Positions 1-9,847 of a DNA stretch of 64,000 nucleotides are shown here, in pieces. Every line of letters begins with the position of its first letter. Positions within the stretch are counted from its first letter, which is position 1. Below the pieces are notes generated by a model, which was not told the origin of the DNA, did not search any database, and was given only the letters and a program-made list of their open reading frames with translations. Made by a program: the position numbers and the translations under genes. Source of the DNA: Bradyrhizobium sp. in8p8 (lineage in GTDB: Bacteria; Pseudomonadota; Alphaproteobacteria; Rhizobiales; Xanthobacteraceae); contig NZ_AUGD01000005.1 of NCBI RefSeq assembly GCF_000426845.1, positions 186,001-250,000 of the forward strand. The letters run 5' to 3'.

Positions 1-97
1 CGCTCCTGGGCAATCACGCCATGTGTTCACAGGACGATCGGCCAGGGGAGAATCCGACAAGCTGTCTCGTTTTTCGGACGCGTGACGAAGCCAGACC

Positions 98-200
98 CTC
101 ATGGTGAGGAGGCGCGTAGCGCCGTCTCGAACCATGCAGGCCCCACCTCGTCCGCAGCCATCCTTCGAGACGCCTGCTGCGCAGGCTCCTCAGGATGAGG
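98..200. repeat. Palindromic intergenic repeat, family D copy 1
   Basis: An imperfect inverted repeat with outer arms CCTCATGGTGAGGAG (98-112) and CTCCTCAGGATGAGG (186-200), and inner GGCGCGTAGCGCC and TTCGAGACGCC segments that pair with each other. A related element lies near 17.0-17.16 kb. The right arm runs into the 3' end of the glycosylase gene and supplies its last residues and stop codon. Function is unknown; a short non-autonomous repeat is the likely origin. Confidence 0.6.
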
Positions 201-732
201 TCCATGGGGGAGGCACGTCCAGCGCGGCGATCCACGCCGCTAGCTGCCGCCAAGGCTCCAGCGTCCAATGTCCGGACGCGGCGCCTGACGGCGACGGCAG
301 CACAAATATTTCCGGCAAGCTCTCATTACGCGTCTGCCGCCCCAGCGCAATCGCAGCCGACGGCCGGCCGTAAAACAGGCTCGCCGCCTTCTTGCTCGTG
401 AACGCGATCGTCCGCGGCCGGCACTTGTCCATCTTCGCCCTGAACCCCGGCACGTCCATCGTCTCCGCCGCGATCTGGTGATCCATCCCCGCGCCCGTCT
501 TGCAGAGATCGGTGAAGCCGATCCCGAGATCGAGCAGCGACGCGAACTCGCCCGGCTGATAGCGCCGCGGCGTGATCCCGGACTCATGCAGCGCGCGCCA
601 GAAGCGGTTGCCGGGATGGGCGTAGTAGTGCCCGAGCGCGGCCGAGCGCGTCGAGGCGGCGGTGCCGACGAAGACGAGGCGGAGATTGGGGCGGAGGAGG
701 TCGGGGAGGCGGTGCGGGGTGGCGTTAGCCAA
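190..732 (-). CDS. Mug/TDG-like mismatch-specific DNA glycosylase
   Basis: A 180-residue protein of the uracil-DNA glycosylase superfamily, expected to remove uracil or other deaminated bases from mispairs in cytoplasmic base-excision repair. It shows VGTAAS (22-27) where E. coli Mug has its GINPG motif, AHPGNRFW (38-45) and the second motif LPSPSGAA (145-152). The asparagine of the first motif, catalytic in Mug, is replaced here, so the exact substrate is uncertain. Length is close to Mug (about 168 residues). The start is a TTG at 732 with a weak AAGG upstream; no in-frame ATG precedes the conserved VFVGT strand. The last codons and stop lie in a palindromic repeat arm. It is the last gene on this strand after the low-GC GTPase pair. 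Confidence 0.75.
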   Translation of the reverse strand: MANATPHRLPDLLRPNLRLVFVGTAASTRSAALGHYYAHPGNRFWRALHESGITPRRYQPGEFASLLDLGIGFTDLCKTGAGMDHQIAAETMDVPGFRAKMDKCRPRTIAFTSKKAASLFYGRPSAAIALGRQTRNESLPEIFVLPSPSGAASGHWTLEPWRQLAAWIAALDVPPPWTSS

Positions 733-838
733 ATGAACCCTTATCTTCTAGTCCACGCGGCCCTAGAGACCAGGGCTGATTCAGCGGAGCGACGCGACAA
801 GATTGCTTGCTCTAGTGTCCATTGCCCATATCTGGTCT

Positions 839-858
839 CCAATACTGCGAAGCATTGG
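839..858 (-). terminator. Possible weak hairpin after the membrane-protein gene
   Basis: CCAAT (839-843) and ATTGG (854-858) form a short inverted repeat just past the stop of the minus-strand membrane-protein gene. The stem is only five bases and there is no clear T-run, so terminator function is doubtful. Confidence 0.2.
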
Positions 859-860
859 TC

Positions 861-1538
861 TCACCGGTTGCGATCGGCTCTCTGCTTAGCAGCGGCTGCG
901 CGCGCTTTGTCGCGATCGGGCCAGAACTTGTCAAGTAAGTATCTCGCTTCAACCAACGGGATCTCGAACTCGTTTGAAAGTCTTTCGACATCCCACGAGT
1001 CGAAGCTTGCACTTCTTCTGCTGGTACCGAAGAAATTAAAAGGGGCTTGTGCGGTTTCGATTGCGCGCCGGGCCCGACCGTAAGCAACTTCAGATTCGAG
1101 AATCTTCAATTGGATTAGGGTCGATGCTCCTTCGTCCAAATCTCCATGCTCTAGAATCTGACTGAGCTTTTGTAGAAGCTTCTCGTACGGCCATAAGAGT
1201 GTTTCTAGGTTTCGACGCAGTCGACGCGTCCGCATCAAGCGCGCGTAAATGGTAAAGGCGCCCAGCGCAAATAACGCAAAAAGTCCCCCAAGCATCGTAG
1301 CCTGAACCAGACTACGAAAATTGCCTCCAATTTCATCCGCCACCCTCCCAATGAGTGGGCCGACGGTGACGCCAAGCATTGCAACGAAAATAAAATATCC
1401 AAAAAGTCTGAGGAGGGTTTTCTCAGACTCTTGCTCAATTTCGGTTGCTGAAGTCTCGATGCGCTTTGTGTATTCTTCAAGCGCGCTTACGAAGCTCTGC
1501 CCCGAAAACCCTTTGGTGGTGCTATCCAGCTCCGGCAT
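861..1538 (-). CDS. Two-helix membrane protein, partner of upstream GTPase
   Basis: A 225-residue protein of no family I recognise. Residues 15-45 are polar and heptad-like, then come two hydrophobic helices at about 44-64 and 79-99, a basic turn (RTRRLRRN, 103-110), and a roughly 115-residue charged, probably cytoplasmic, helical domain rich in Leu, Glu and Arg. It starts 2 bases after the stop of the GTPase gene, so the two are almost certainly one transcript. Codon and base use are AT-rich compared with thiC and the glycosylase on either side, which suggests acquisition by transfer. A role as membrane anchor or effector of the GTPase is inference from pairing alone. Confidence 0.65.
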   Translation of the reverse strand: MPELDSTTKGFSGQSFVSALEEYTKRIETSATEIEQESEKTLLRLFGYFIFVAMLGVTVGPLIGRVADEIGGNFRSLVQATMLGGLFALFALGAFTIYARLMRTRRLRRNLETLLWPYEKLLQKLSQILEHGDLDEGASTLIQLKILESEVAYGRARRAIETAQAPFNFFGTSRRSASFDSWDVERLSNEFEIPLVEARYLLDKFWPDRDKARAAAAKQRADRNR

Positions 1539-1540
1539 GG

Positions 1541-2359
1541 CTATTGAATCAAACCGCGTATCGCACGAATGGCGTTGTTAAAGTTCACAATCCGAAGGCC
1601 GTTGTCGTAGCCGCCGACGGTTTGGGTAAGAACTACATTGTCTTCAGTTTTGAAATTCAAAAGATTTAGTGAAGCTGAGATGTAATCATGAGAAAAATTG
1701 GCCTTTCCCTTGTGGTCTTCTATGGATCGAACGAGTTCGCTGTAGCGACCAATTTCATAGTGATTCTTTACTTGCGAGCGATCGGTCCACCAGAGATCTT
1801 GCTTGGTCACCAGCGTTAGCATTCTAAGCTTTCCCGGCGAAGTCTTCAGGTGAGGAACTAACTCTTCGAGTGCCCTCAATTCTGCAAACCTCTGCTCTTC
1901 AAGGTATAGTTTCAGAAATTCGTCGCTACTAATGCCGGCTCTATAAAGTTTGTGATGTTTGAATTCGAGCTTGGCTAATGAGTGGTATCCCCAAGCGCAG
2001 ACATTTATGATCGCGTAGCGTTCGGCGGTTTGTATTTCCTTATATAGCTCGTCCCACGCATAGCCTCGCTTGTTTTTTTGGCCTGGAGGTACGTAAGAGG
2101 CTACAAAAAATCTACCCTCGATTGCTCCTACCTCCTTCTCAAGGGAAAGATCGTAGTCGGGCGGGACCGTTTCCAGAGACAGCTCGCCGGCCAACAATTT
2201 GCCGAGGATGGACTTTCCGACGCCGCCCTCTCCGAAAATGAAGAGTTTGAACTTTCCGCCCTTGGCCGCTTCGAGCAAATCTTTGCTGAATTGAGCAACA
2301 ATAGATCGCTCTTTCCACGCTTGCTCAAGCAGAGCGGTCGTTGCGAGTTCAATAAACAT
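1541..2359 (-). CDS. Small P-loop GTPase-like protein
   Basis: A 272-residue soluble protein with Walker A GEGGVGKS (43-50), a TKQD motif (185-188) matching the guanine-specificity G4 (N/T)KxD, and SAS (228-230) in the place of G5. That layout is a Ras-like GTPase fold. The G3 DxxG motif is not evident; the equivalent stretch after the second strand reads VASYVPPGQK (86-95), so hydrolysis may be unusual. An SD-like GGAG sits 9-12 bases upstream of the ATG. The gene begins 36 bases after thiC on the same strand and is followed after 2 bases by a two-helix membrane protein. Base composition is much lower in GC than its neighbours. No known family is claimed; the GTPase assignment rests on the three motifs. 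Confidence 0.7.
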   Translation of the reverse strand: MFIELATTALLEQAWKERSIVAQFSKDLLEAAKGGKFKLFIFGEGGVGKSILGKLLAGELSLETVPPDYDLSLEKEVGAIEGRFFVASYVPPGQKNKRGYAWDELYKEIQTAERYAIINVCAWGYHSLAKLEFKHHKLYRAGISSDEFLKLYLEEQRFAELRALEELVPHLKTSPGKLRMLTLVTKQDLWWTDRSQVKNHYEIGRYSELVRSIEDHKGKANFSHDYISASLNLLNFKTEDNVVLTQTVGGYDNGLRIVNFNNAIRAIRGLIQ

Positions 2360-2395
2360 GCTTGGTTCTCCAAGGTTAGCTATCTTGCTTGGTGC

Positions 2396-4309
<1,914 letters not shown>

Positions 4310-4358
4310 TTAATTCTGGTGTGCGTGCGTTGGAGCGACGGCGTTGAATTCTCGCTCC

Positions 4359-4472
4359 GTCATTGCGAGGAGCCCGCGACAAAATTGCATAGCAATTTTG
4401 CGCTGGTGCGACGAAGCAATCCAGACTGTCTCCGCGGAGGATTCTGGATTGCTTCGCTGCGCTCGCAATGAC
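4359..4472. repeat. Palindromic intergenic repeat, family B copy 1
   Basis: Outer arms GTCATTGCGAG (4359-4369) and CTCGCAATGAC (4462-4472) are perfect inverted repeats, with inner arms GAAGCAATCCAG and CTGGATTGCTTC. It fills the thiE-thiC gap. A second copy is at 56.04-56.12 kb between ftsW and murG. It could fold into a long hairpin in the thi transcript and separate thiC expression from the upstream genes. Confidence 0.75.
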
Positions 4473-4490
4473 GAGCGGAGAGAGTTTCGG

Positions 4491-5099
4491 TCATGCCGTC
4501 TCCTTGGTCACGCCGAGCCACTGCCGCACGCGGGCATCCGGATCGGGGTTCTGGGTGACGTCCGAGACGACGGCGATCGAATCCGCGCCCGCGGCAAAGA
4601 TCTCCGCGGCGTGCTCGAACTTGATGCCGCCGATGGCGACCAGCGGGATATCGCCGATGCGCTTCTTCCATTCCGTGATTTTGGGAATGCCCTGCGGCTC
4701 GAAGCGCATCGATTTGAGCGTGGTGAAGAAGATCGGACCGAGCGCGACGTAATCGGGCCTGGCTTCGAGCGCGGTCGCGAGCTCGGCGTCGTCATGGGTG
4801 GAGATGCCGAGCTTGAGGCCGGCCTCGCGGATGGCCCCGAGGTCGGCCTCGGCGAGGTCCTCCTGGCCGAGATGCAGATATTGCGCGCCGGCGACGATCG
4901 CCGCGCGCCAATAGTCGTTGACGACGAGCTTCGTCTCCGTGCCCTTGGTGATCGCCAGCGCGTCGGTGACGATCTGCAGAGCGGCGGCGTCGTTCAGCTC
5001 CTTCGCGCGCAGCTGGATGGTGCCGACGCCGAGCCTGGTCAGGCGTTCGACCCATTGGAGGCTGTCGACGACGGGATAGAAGCGATCAGGATACGGCAT
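4491..5099 (-). CDS. thiE: Thiamine phosphate synthase ThiE
   Basis: Joins hydroxymethylpyrimidine pyrophosphate with the thiazole phosphate to give thiamine phosphate. The 202-residue TIM barrel shows family features: [10 protein letters not shown] at the N-terminus, TIQLRAKE for strand 2, the VVNDYW strand, HLGQEDL, and the phosphate-binding VAIGGI near the C-terminus. I chose the ATG at 5099 over a TTG at 5117. It overlaps the thiG stop by 14 bases, so translation is probably coupled. A family B repeat follows. Confidence 0.93.
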   Translation of the reverse strand: MPYPDRFYPVVDSLQWVERLTRLGVGTIQLRAKELNDAAALQIVTDALAITKGTETKLVVNDYWRAAIVAGAQYLHLGQEDLAEADLGAIREAGLKLGISTHDDAELATALEARPDYVALGPIFFTTLKSMRFEPQGIPKITEWKKRIGDIPLVAIGGIKFEHAAEIFAAGADSIAVVSDVTQNPDPDARVRQWLGVTKETA

Positions 5100-5868
5100 G
5101 CCAGAACGGGGTCCCAACGACAGGGGTTGAAGGAGAGGCGAAGTCGCGGGCGTTCATCAGCCCGGCCTCGTAGGCGGTGCGCCCGGCCTCGCAGCCGAGG
5201 CGGAAGGCGGTCGCCATCGCGACGGGATCGGCGGCCTTGGCGATCGCGGTGTTGAGCAGCACGGCATCGTAGCCGAGCTCCAGCGCCTGCGCGGCGTGGG
5301 AGGGCGCGCCGAGACCGGCGTCGACCACCAGCGTGATGTCGGGCAGCCGCTCGCGCAACAGCATCAGCGCATCGCGGTTGGTGATGCCCTTGGCGCTGCC
5401 GATCGGCGCGGCCCATGGCATCACCACCCTGCAGCCGGCATCGACCAGGCGGTTCGCGACCGAGAGATCCTCGGTGCAATAGGGGAACACCTCGAAGCCG
5501 TCCTTGGTCAGGATGGTCGCGGCCTCGACCAGGCCGACGACGTCGGGCTGCAGCGTGTCGTTGTCGGCGATGACCTCCAGCTTGATCCAGGCCGTGCCGA
5601 ACAATTCGCGCGCGAGCTTTGCCGTGGTCACCGCCTCGCGCACGGTGCGGCAGCCGGCGGTGTTCGGCAGCACTGACACGTCGAGCTCGCGGATCAGCTT
5701 CCAGAAGGCGTCGCCGGTCTTGCCGCCGGCGGATTCGCGCCGCAGCGACACCGTGACGATGTTGGCGCCGGACGCGCGGATCGCGTCCTGCATGATCGCG
5801 GGCGAGGGATAGAGCGCGCTGCCGATCAGGAGGCGCGAGGCGAAGGTCTTGCCGTAGAAGGTCACCAT
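5086..5868 (-). CDS. thiG: Thiazole synthase ThiG
   Basis: Builds thiamine thiazole from deoxyxylulose phosphate, the ThiS thiocarboxylate and dehydroglycine. The 260-residue length is standard. K96, in [10 protein letters not shown], matches the lysine that forms the Schiff base with the sugar. PNTAGCRT (68-75) and the C-terminal [11 protein letters not shown] phosphate site are present. A 151-base gap with a family A repeat separates it from thiS, unlike the overlap seen at thiO/thiS. It overlaps thiE. Confidence 0.96.
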   Translation of the reverse strand: MVTFYGKTFASRLLIGSALYPSPAIMQDAIRASGANIVTVSLRRESAGGKTGDAFWKLIRELDVSVLPNTAGCRTVREAVTTAKLARELFGTAWIKLEVIADNDTLQPDVVGLVEAATILTKDGFEVFPYCTEDLSVANRLVDAGCRVVMPWAAPIGSAKGITNRDALMLLRERLPDITLVVDAGLGAPSHAAQALELGYDAVLLNTAIAKAADPVAMATAFRLGCEAGRTAYEAGLMNARDFASPSTPVVGTPFWHAVS

Positions 5869-5880
5869 GTTGAAGTCCCC

Positions 5881-5975
5881 GTCATTCCGGACGGGCCGCG
5901 GTACGCGGGCCGATCCGGAATCTCGAAGTTGTGGCGCGAGATTCCGGGTTCACGCTTCGCGTGCCCCGGAATGAC
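5881..5975. repeat. Palindromic intergenic repeat, family A copy 1
   Basis: Arms GTCATTCCGG (5881-5890) and CCGGAATGAC (5966-5975) enclose an internal GATCCGGAATCTC...GAGATTCCGGG pairing. Three further copies occur in the window, at 7411, 53271 and 60934. It sits in the thiS-thiG gap. Confidence 0.8.
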
Positions 5976-6019
5976 GGGCCAAAAAGAGCCGTCGCCGCGA
6001 AGAGAGTGCGCCATCCCGC

Positions 6020-6217
6020 TCACCCTCCCTGCCGCGGCGTGATGATCTCGATCTCGTCGCCGGCCTTCAGCCGCGTTTCGGCCCAGCGGCTTTTCGGCAC
6101 GACGTCGTAGTTCAGCGCGATGGCGAAATGGGTGCCCTCGTAGTCGAGCTCGGTGAGCAGCGCGTCGACGCTGGCCGCGTTCACCTCGCGCTGCTCGCCG
6201 TTGACGATCACGCGCAT
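6020..6217 (-). CDS. thiS: Sulfur carrier protein ThiS
   Basis: A 65-residue ubiquitin-like protein beginning MRVIVNGEQREV and ending in the diagnostic diglycine (ITPRQGG), which is adenylated and thiocarboxylated to carry sulfur to ThiG. It starts inside the 3' end of thiO: the ATG at 6217 precedes the thiO stop at 6208, giving a 10-base overlap and probable translational coupling. Confidence 0.95.
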   Translation of the reverse strand: MRVIVNGEQREVNAASVDALLTELDYEGTHFAIALNYDVVPKSRWAETRLKAGDEIEIITPRQGG

Positions 6218-7233
6218 TGCATCACCTCGTTGTCGATCTGGCCGCGCTCGACATAGGCGAGGGTCAGCTCGGCGAGCGCGGGCGCGATCAGGAAGCCGTG
6301 GCGGTAGAGACCGTTGACGCTGATCCTGCCGCCGCGGATGCCGATGCGCGGCAAATTGTCGGGGTAAGCGGGGCGCAGGCCCGAGCCGAATTCGACGATG
6401 CGGGCCTCGCCGAAGGCCGGATGCACGGTGTAGGCCGCGCCCAAGAGCTCCAGCGCCGAGCGGACGCTCACGCCAGTGTCTTCCGCTTCGATCGAGGTCG
6501 CGCCCAGCATGAACAGGCCGGCCTCGCGCGGGATCACGTAGAGCGGCCAGCGCGGATGGATCAGCCGCACCGGGCGCGCTAGCTGCACCTCGTCGGTCTC
6601 GATCAGGATCATCTCGCCCTTGACGCCGCGAAGCTCGCTGTGCTCGTCGCGGGCACCGAGACCGCGGCAGTCGATCACGATGCCGTCGGGATCCGAGTTG
6701 GCGAGATCGCTTGCGGTGACGTCGCTGCAGAACTTGATGGTGCCGCCGGCGGCGCGGATGCGCGCGTGCAGCTTCGGCAGCACGCGGCGCGGCTCGACAT
6801 GGCCCTCGGCCGGGAAGAACAGCGCGTCGCGGAAGCGGCCCTCCAGCGAGGGCTCGAGCTCGGCGAGGCCCGCGGCATCGAGCCGGCGGTGGTCCTCGGT
6901 CATGTGCGCGAAGCGCTCGAAGTCGTTGCGCTCGCGCGGATGAGCGACGACGAGCGAGCCGTTGAAGGGCGTGTCGGGCAGCTCGCGCCGCCATAGATCG
7001 AGCGAGCGCAAGCCCAGGCGGCTGATGATGGGTTCTGCGACCTCGGCTTCGCAATAGGGCGCGAGCATGCCGCCGGCCCAATGGCTGGTGGCCTCCGTCA
7101 TCGCCTCGTCGCCGCGCTCGTGCAAGGTGACGGCGTGGCCGGCCTGCGCGAACAGCAGCGCCTGCCATGCGCCTGCAATGCCTGCGCCGATGATGGATAC
7201 CGGGGAATCCGGTCGCTTGGTGGTCTGCAACAT
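6208..7233 (-). CDS. thiO: Glycine oxidase ThiO
   Basis: An FAD-dependent oxidase that converts glycine to dehydroglycine for thiazole synthesis. The N-terminal Rossmann motif reads SIIGAGIAGAW with the closing acid in LHERG. The C-terminal part contains the DAO-family strands GLRPAYPDNLP and a late RHGFLIAP. The 341-residue length is typical. It is the first gene of the thi operon and directly follows the TPP riboswitch, with the ATG only a few bases past the aptamer, as expected for control of translation initiation. Confidence 0.93.
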   Translation of the reverse strand: MLQTTKRPDSPVSIIGAGIAGAWQALLFAQAGHAVTLHERGDEAMTEATSHWAGGMLAPYCEAEVAEPIISRLGLRSLDLWRRELPDTPFNGSLVVAHPRERNDFERFAHMTEDHRRLDAAGLAELEPSLEGRFRDALFFPAEGHVEPRRVLPKLHARIRAAGGTIKFCSDVTASDLANSDPDGIVIDCRGLGARDEHSELRGVKGEMILIETDEVQLARPVRLIHPRWPLYVIPREAGLFMLGATSIEAEDTGVSVRSALELLGAAYTVHPAFGEARIVEFGSGLRPAYPDNLPRIGIRGGRISVNGLYRHGFLIAPALAELTLAYVERGQIDNEVMQCA

Positions 7234-7235
7234 CC

Positions 7236-7353
7236 CTGTCCCTTCGCCGGCATGACCCGGATCAGGTTCAAAGGGTCACCGCGGTCTTGGGCAGCCGGTG
7301 TTGGCGGATTGCCCATTTAGCGGTATCTCAGCTCCTCCTCGGAGCACCCCTCG
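7236..7353 (-). promoter_or_regulatory. TPP riboswitch (THI element) upstream of thiO
   Basis: Read on the minus strand this has the conserved TPP aptamer parts in order: AGGGGTGCTC, then GCTGAGATACC, then ACCCTTTGAACCTGATCC, then GGGTCATGCCGGCGAAGGGA. The GGGG/CCC closing stem is present. The aptamer ends within a few bases of the thiO ATG (7233), so sequestration of the ribosome site is the likely mechanism. It should lower thiO-S-G-E and possibly thiC when thiamine pyrophosphate is abundant. Confidence 0.95.
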
Positions 7354-7410
7354 GAACGGGTCTAATGTATGCCAGTGGCGGGCGGTGTCAACGCGTGTTG
7401 CCGCGGACGA

Positions 7411-7511
7411 GTCATTCCGGGGCGGACCGCAGGACCGGGCCCGGAGTCTCGAGATTCTCGGGTGCGCAATTGCGCACCGGGGTTCGATGCTTCGCATCGC
7501 CCCGGAATGAC
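7411..7511. repeat. Palindromic intergenic repeat, family A copy 2
   Basis: Arms GTCATTCCGG (7411-7420) and CCGGAATGAC (7502-7511). The interior has smaller hairpins (GGGTGCGCAATTGCGCACC and GATGCTTCGCATC). It lies between the transglycosylase stop and the riboswitch. Confidence 0.8.
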
Positions 7512-7516
7512 GGTGG

Positions 7517-8065
7517 TTAGTGCGGAACCTGCGCCCGCGCGTTGCGGACGCGCTGAGCCAGCTTGCGAGGCGGCGCCGTGCCGAACATCGGCTGCGGATT
7601 GCCGTTCGGCTCGAGCCAGGGCTGGCCAAAATTGCCTTCGCCCATGCCGGCGAGCTGCACGGACTGCTGACGCTGGCGCTTTGCAGCGTAGTAATAGCCG
7701 CCCGCGAAATAACGCACGGCTCGGGCGTGGTCGCCATTGGCGGCGCGATAGGCGCCGGCGAGGTACTTCACCGCATAGGTGAGGTTGGTGTTGGGATCGC
7801 GCAGGCCGGCGGCATCGCCGGTGTAGCCGACGCCGCGGGCGGTCGCGAGCTTGATCTGCATCAGCCCGATGGTGCCGCCACGGCCGACGAGGTGGGGCTG
7901 GTAGCGGCTCTCGCGCATGATCACGCGGTGCACCAGCGCTTCCGGCACGCCATTGGCGCGGGCATGGGCTGCGACCATCTCGGCATATTCGGCTTCGCCG
8001 GCGAAGGCGGCCTGGGGCAACGTCAATCCGGCCGCGAGCAGCGCGACAACGCGTAAAATTTTCAT
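7517..8065 (-). CDS. Secreted lytic transglycosylase (SLT domain)
   Basis: A 182-residue exported protein that should cleave peptidoglycan glycan strands. A signal peptide covers about residues 1-22 (cut near AFAG). The SLT fold follows: catalytic glutamate E52 in MRESRYQP, GLMQI at 67-71, and the NTNLTYAVKYLAGAYRA helix. After residue 125 the protein is a basic, Gln/Pro-rich tail with no recognised domain. The stop lies just past a family A repeat. Confidence 0.88.
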   Translation of the reverse strand: MKILRVVALLAAGLTLPQAAFAGEAEYAEMVAAHARANGVPEALVHRVIMRESRYQPHLVGRGGTIGLMQIKLATARGVGYTGDAAGLRDPNTNLTYAVKYLAGAYRAANGDHARAVRYFAGGYYYAAKRQRQQSVQLAGMGEGNFGQPWLEPNGNPQPMFGTAPPRKLAQRVRNARAQVPH

Positions 8066-8291
8066 CAGTTATTCCTTGAGCAGCCTGCGCCCGCTGCGGT
8101 TAAGCGACGAGAACGCGGCGATGATGTGACCAAACGCCGCCGATGGCGTTTTTGCGGTGCCGTGCCGCCGTTACGACCCAAAGCTGGCGTAGCCTGATCG
8201 GGATGGAACCCGCGCTCGCGGCAGCACGCCTGTCTATTCGCGCCGGCGTGTGAAAGCGAGTATGCAAGCGCTGCAAATCGGGAGAGGTGCC

Positions 8292-8507
8292 ATGACAAAA
8301 GCCGGTCTCGTCACTGCACACGCCGCCGTCATCCCCAGACACAATCCCTGCGCCCAATGCGGCACGCCGATCCCCGCACCCGATTGGATCGAGCCGGGCG
8401 AGGGGCGCGTCTCCTACCTCTGGACCTGCCACGCCTGCAATTATCGTTTCGAGGCGGTGGCGATCTTCGGGGAGGTTGCCGCCGAGCATCCGCCGCTGGC
8501 GGCCTGA
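8292..8507 (+). CDS. Small zinc-ribbon-like protein
   Basis: A 71-residue protein with two CxxC pairs, CAQCG and CHACN, separated by about 27 residues, which suggests a zinc ribbon. I chose the ATG at 8292 because GGAGAGG sits 5 bases upstream; a longer frame starts at 8250. It ends 2 bases from the convergent histidine kinase gene. Function is unknown. Confidence 0.7.
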   Translation: MTKAGLVTAHAAVIPRHNPCAQCGTPIPAPDWIEPGEGRVSYLWTCHACNYRFEAVAIFGEVAAEHPPLAA

Positions 8508-8509
8508 CA

Positions 8510-9841
8510 TCAAGCCGCCAGCCGGGTCGCCTGCGATCGCGGCAATTGCATCCGCACGATGAGCCCGTGCGGCTTGCGGTCATGCAGCGACAGCTCGCCG
8601 CCATGGGCGAGTGCGATCGCGCGCGCGATCGAGAGGCCGAGCCCGAAGCCGGTGGAATCGTCCATGGTGCGCGCGTCGTCGCCGCGCACGAACGGCTCCA
8701 GCATCTCCTGCTTGCGCGCATCCGAAATGCCGGGGCCGTCGTCCTCGACGTCGACGACGAGCGCCGTGTCCGAGACGGCGAGCCGGATCGTCACCTCGGC
8801 GCCGAAGCGCGCCGCGTTCTCGACGAGATTGGTGATGCCGCGATGCAGGTCGTCGGGCCGCGCGGCGGCGGTCGCCGACGCCGGGCCTTCGTAACGCACC
8901 ACGTGGCCCATGTCGCCGAACTGGTCGGCGATGAGCTGCAGCGTGCTGGCGATGTCGACCAGCGTCACGGCCTCGATCTTGCGGTCGTTTCGCAGCAGCG
9001 ACAGCACCGATTCCAGCATCGCGCGCATCTGATCGAGATCGACCAGCATGCGCTTGCGGTTGCCCTCGTCCTCGATGAACTCGGCGCGCAGGCGCAGCCG
9101 CGTGATCGGCGTGCGCAGATCGTGGCTGATCGCGGCCAGCATCCGCGTGCGATCCGACATCAGCCGCGCAATGCGCTCGTGCATGCGGTTGAGCGCGCGC
9201 GCCACCGAGCGGATCTCCTCGGGGCCGCGCTCGGGCAGCGGCTCGGCGGTGCCGTCGAGACTGAAATTCTCGGCGGCCTCGGCAAAGGAGGACAGCGGCC
9301 TAGTCAGCGCGCGCGCCGCCCAAAGGCCGAGCACGGTGACGCAGATGAAGGCGGTCATCAGCGCCATCAGCCAGGGCGCCCCCCAGAACCACGGCCGGGG
9401 GCCGCCATCGACACGAGCTACGATCATGGTGCCGTCGGGCAGTTCGACGCCCACGCGCTCCGGAGTCCCGTTCGGGGCAAGCTGCATTGCCTTGAAGCCC
9501 GGGCCGAGATGGCGGCGCATCCCGTGCAGGTGCGGACTGTCGCTGGTCTCGACGGTCGCGGTGCCGGGTGCCAGCATCTCGATGCCGAGCCTCGGAAAGG
9601 CGCGCGCCAGATCCGCAAGCAGGCGCGGCCGCTCGCCGGGCTCGGCCGCGCCGAGCAGCAGCGCTGCATCGGCGAGTTGATGCGCCCCGTCCGGCGGCGC
9701 GTCGTGGCGGTCCGACCGGTTGATCAAGAATGCGGTCGTGACGACGAGATGGAGCGCGACGGTCGAGGCCAGCACCAGTGCGGCGATCTGCCCGCCGATC
9801 CCCTTGAGGTGGAAGAATCCGAACGGCTTCATCGTCGGCAT
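8510..9841 (-). CDS. Sensor histidine kinase (EnvZ-like architecture)
   Basis: A 443-residue inner-membrane kinase. It has a helix at about 18-40, a periplasmic domain of about 110 residues, a second helix at about 155-177, a HAMP linker, then HisKA with phospho-accepting H240 in ISHDLRTPITR. The ATPase domain shows the N box NLVENAARFG (338-347), DDGPGI (367-372) and GFGLGLSIA (398-406). It starts 6 bases after the response-regulator stop, so the two form one operon and a cognate pair. The signal is not evident; the periplasmic part has no recognised sensor domain. Confidence 0.93.
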   Translation of the reverse strand: MPTMKPFGFFHLKGIGGQIAALVLASTVALHLVVTTAFLINRSDRHDAPPDGAHQLADAALLLGAAEPGERPRLLADLARAFPRLGIEMLAPGTATVETSDSPHLHGMRRHLGPGFKAMQLAPNGTPERVGVELPDGTMIVARVDGGPRPWFWGAPWLMALMTAFICVTVLGLWAARALTRPLSSFAEAAENFSLDGTAEPLPERGPEEIRSVARALNRMHERIARLMSDRTRMLAAISHDLRTPITRLRLRAEFIEDEGNRKRMLVDLDQMRAMLESVLSLLRNDRKIEAVTLVDIASTLQLIADQFGDMGHVVRYEGPASATAAARPDDLHRGITNLVENAARFGAEVTIRLAVSDTALVVDVEDDGPGISDARKQEMLEPFVRGDDARTMDDSTGFGLGLSIARAIALAHGGELSLHDRKPHGLIVRMQLPRSQATRLAA

Positions 9842-9847
9842 CCCCGC

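Noticed and set aside
861..2359. Reading the low-GC pair as a toxin-antitoxin system or phage remnant
   Set aside because: Neither protein has toxin, antitoxin or phage motifs, and both are larger than usual for those pairs. A GTPase/membrane pair is the more faithful description.
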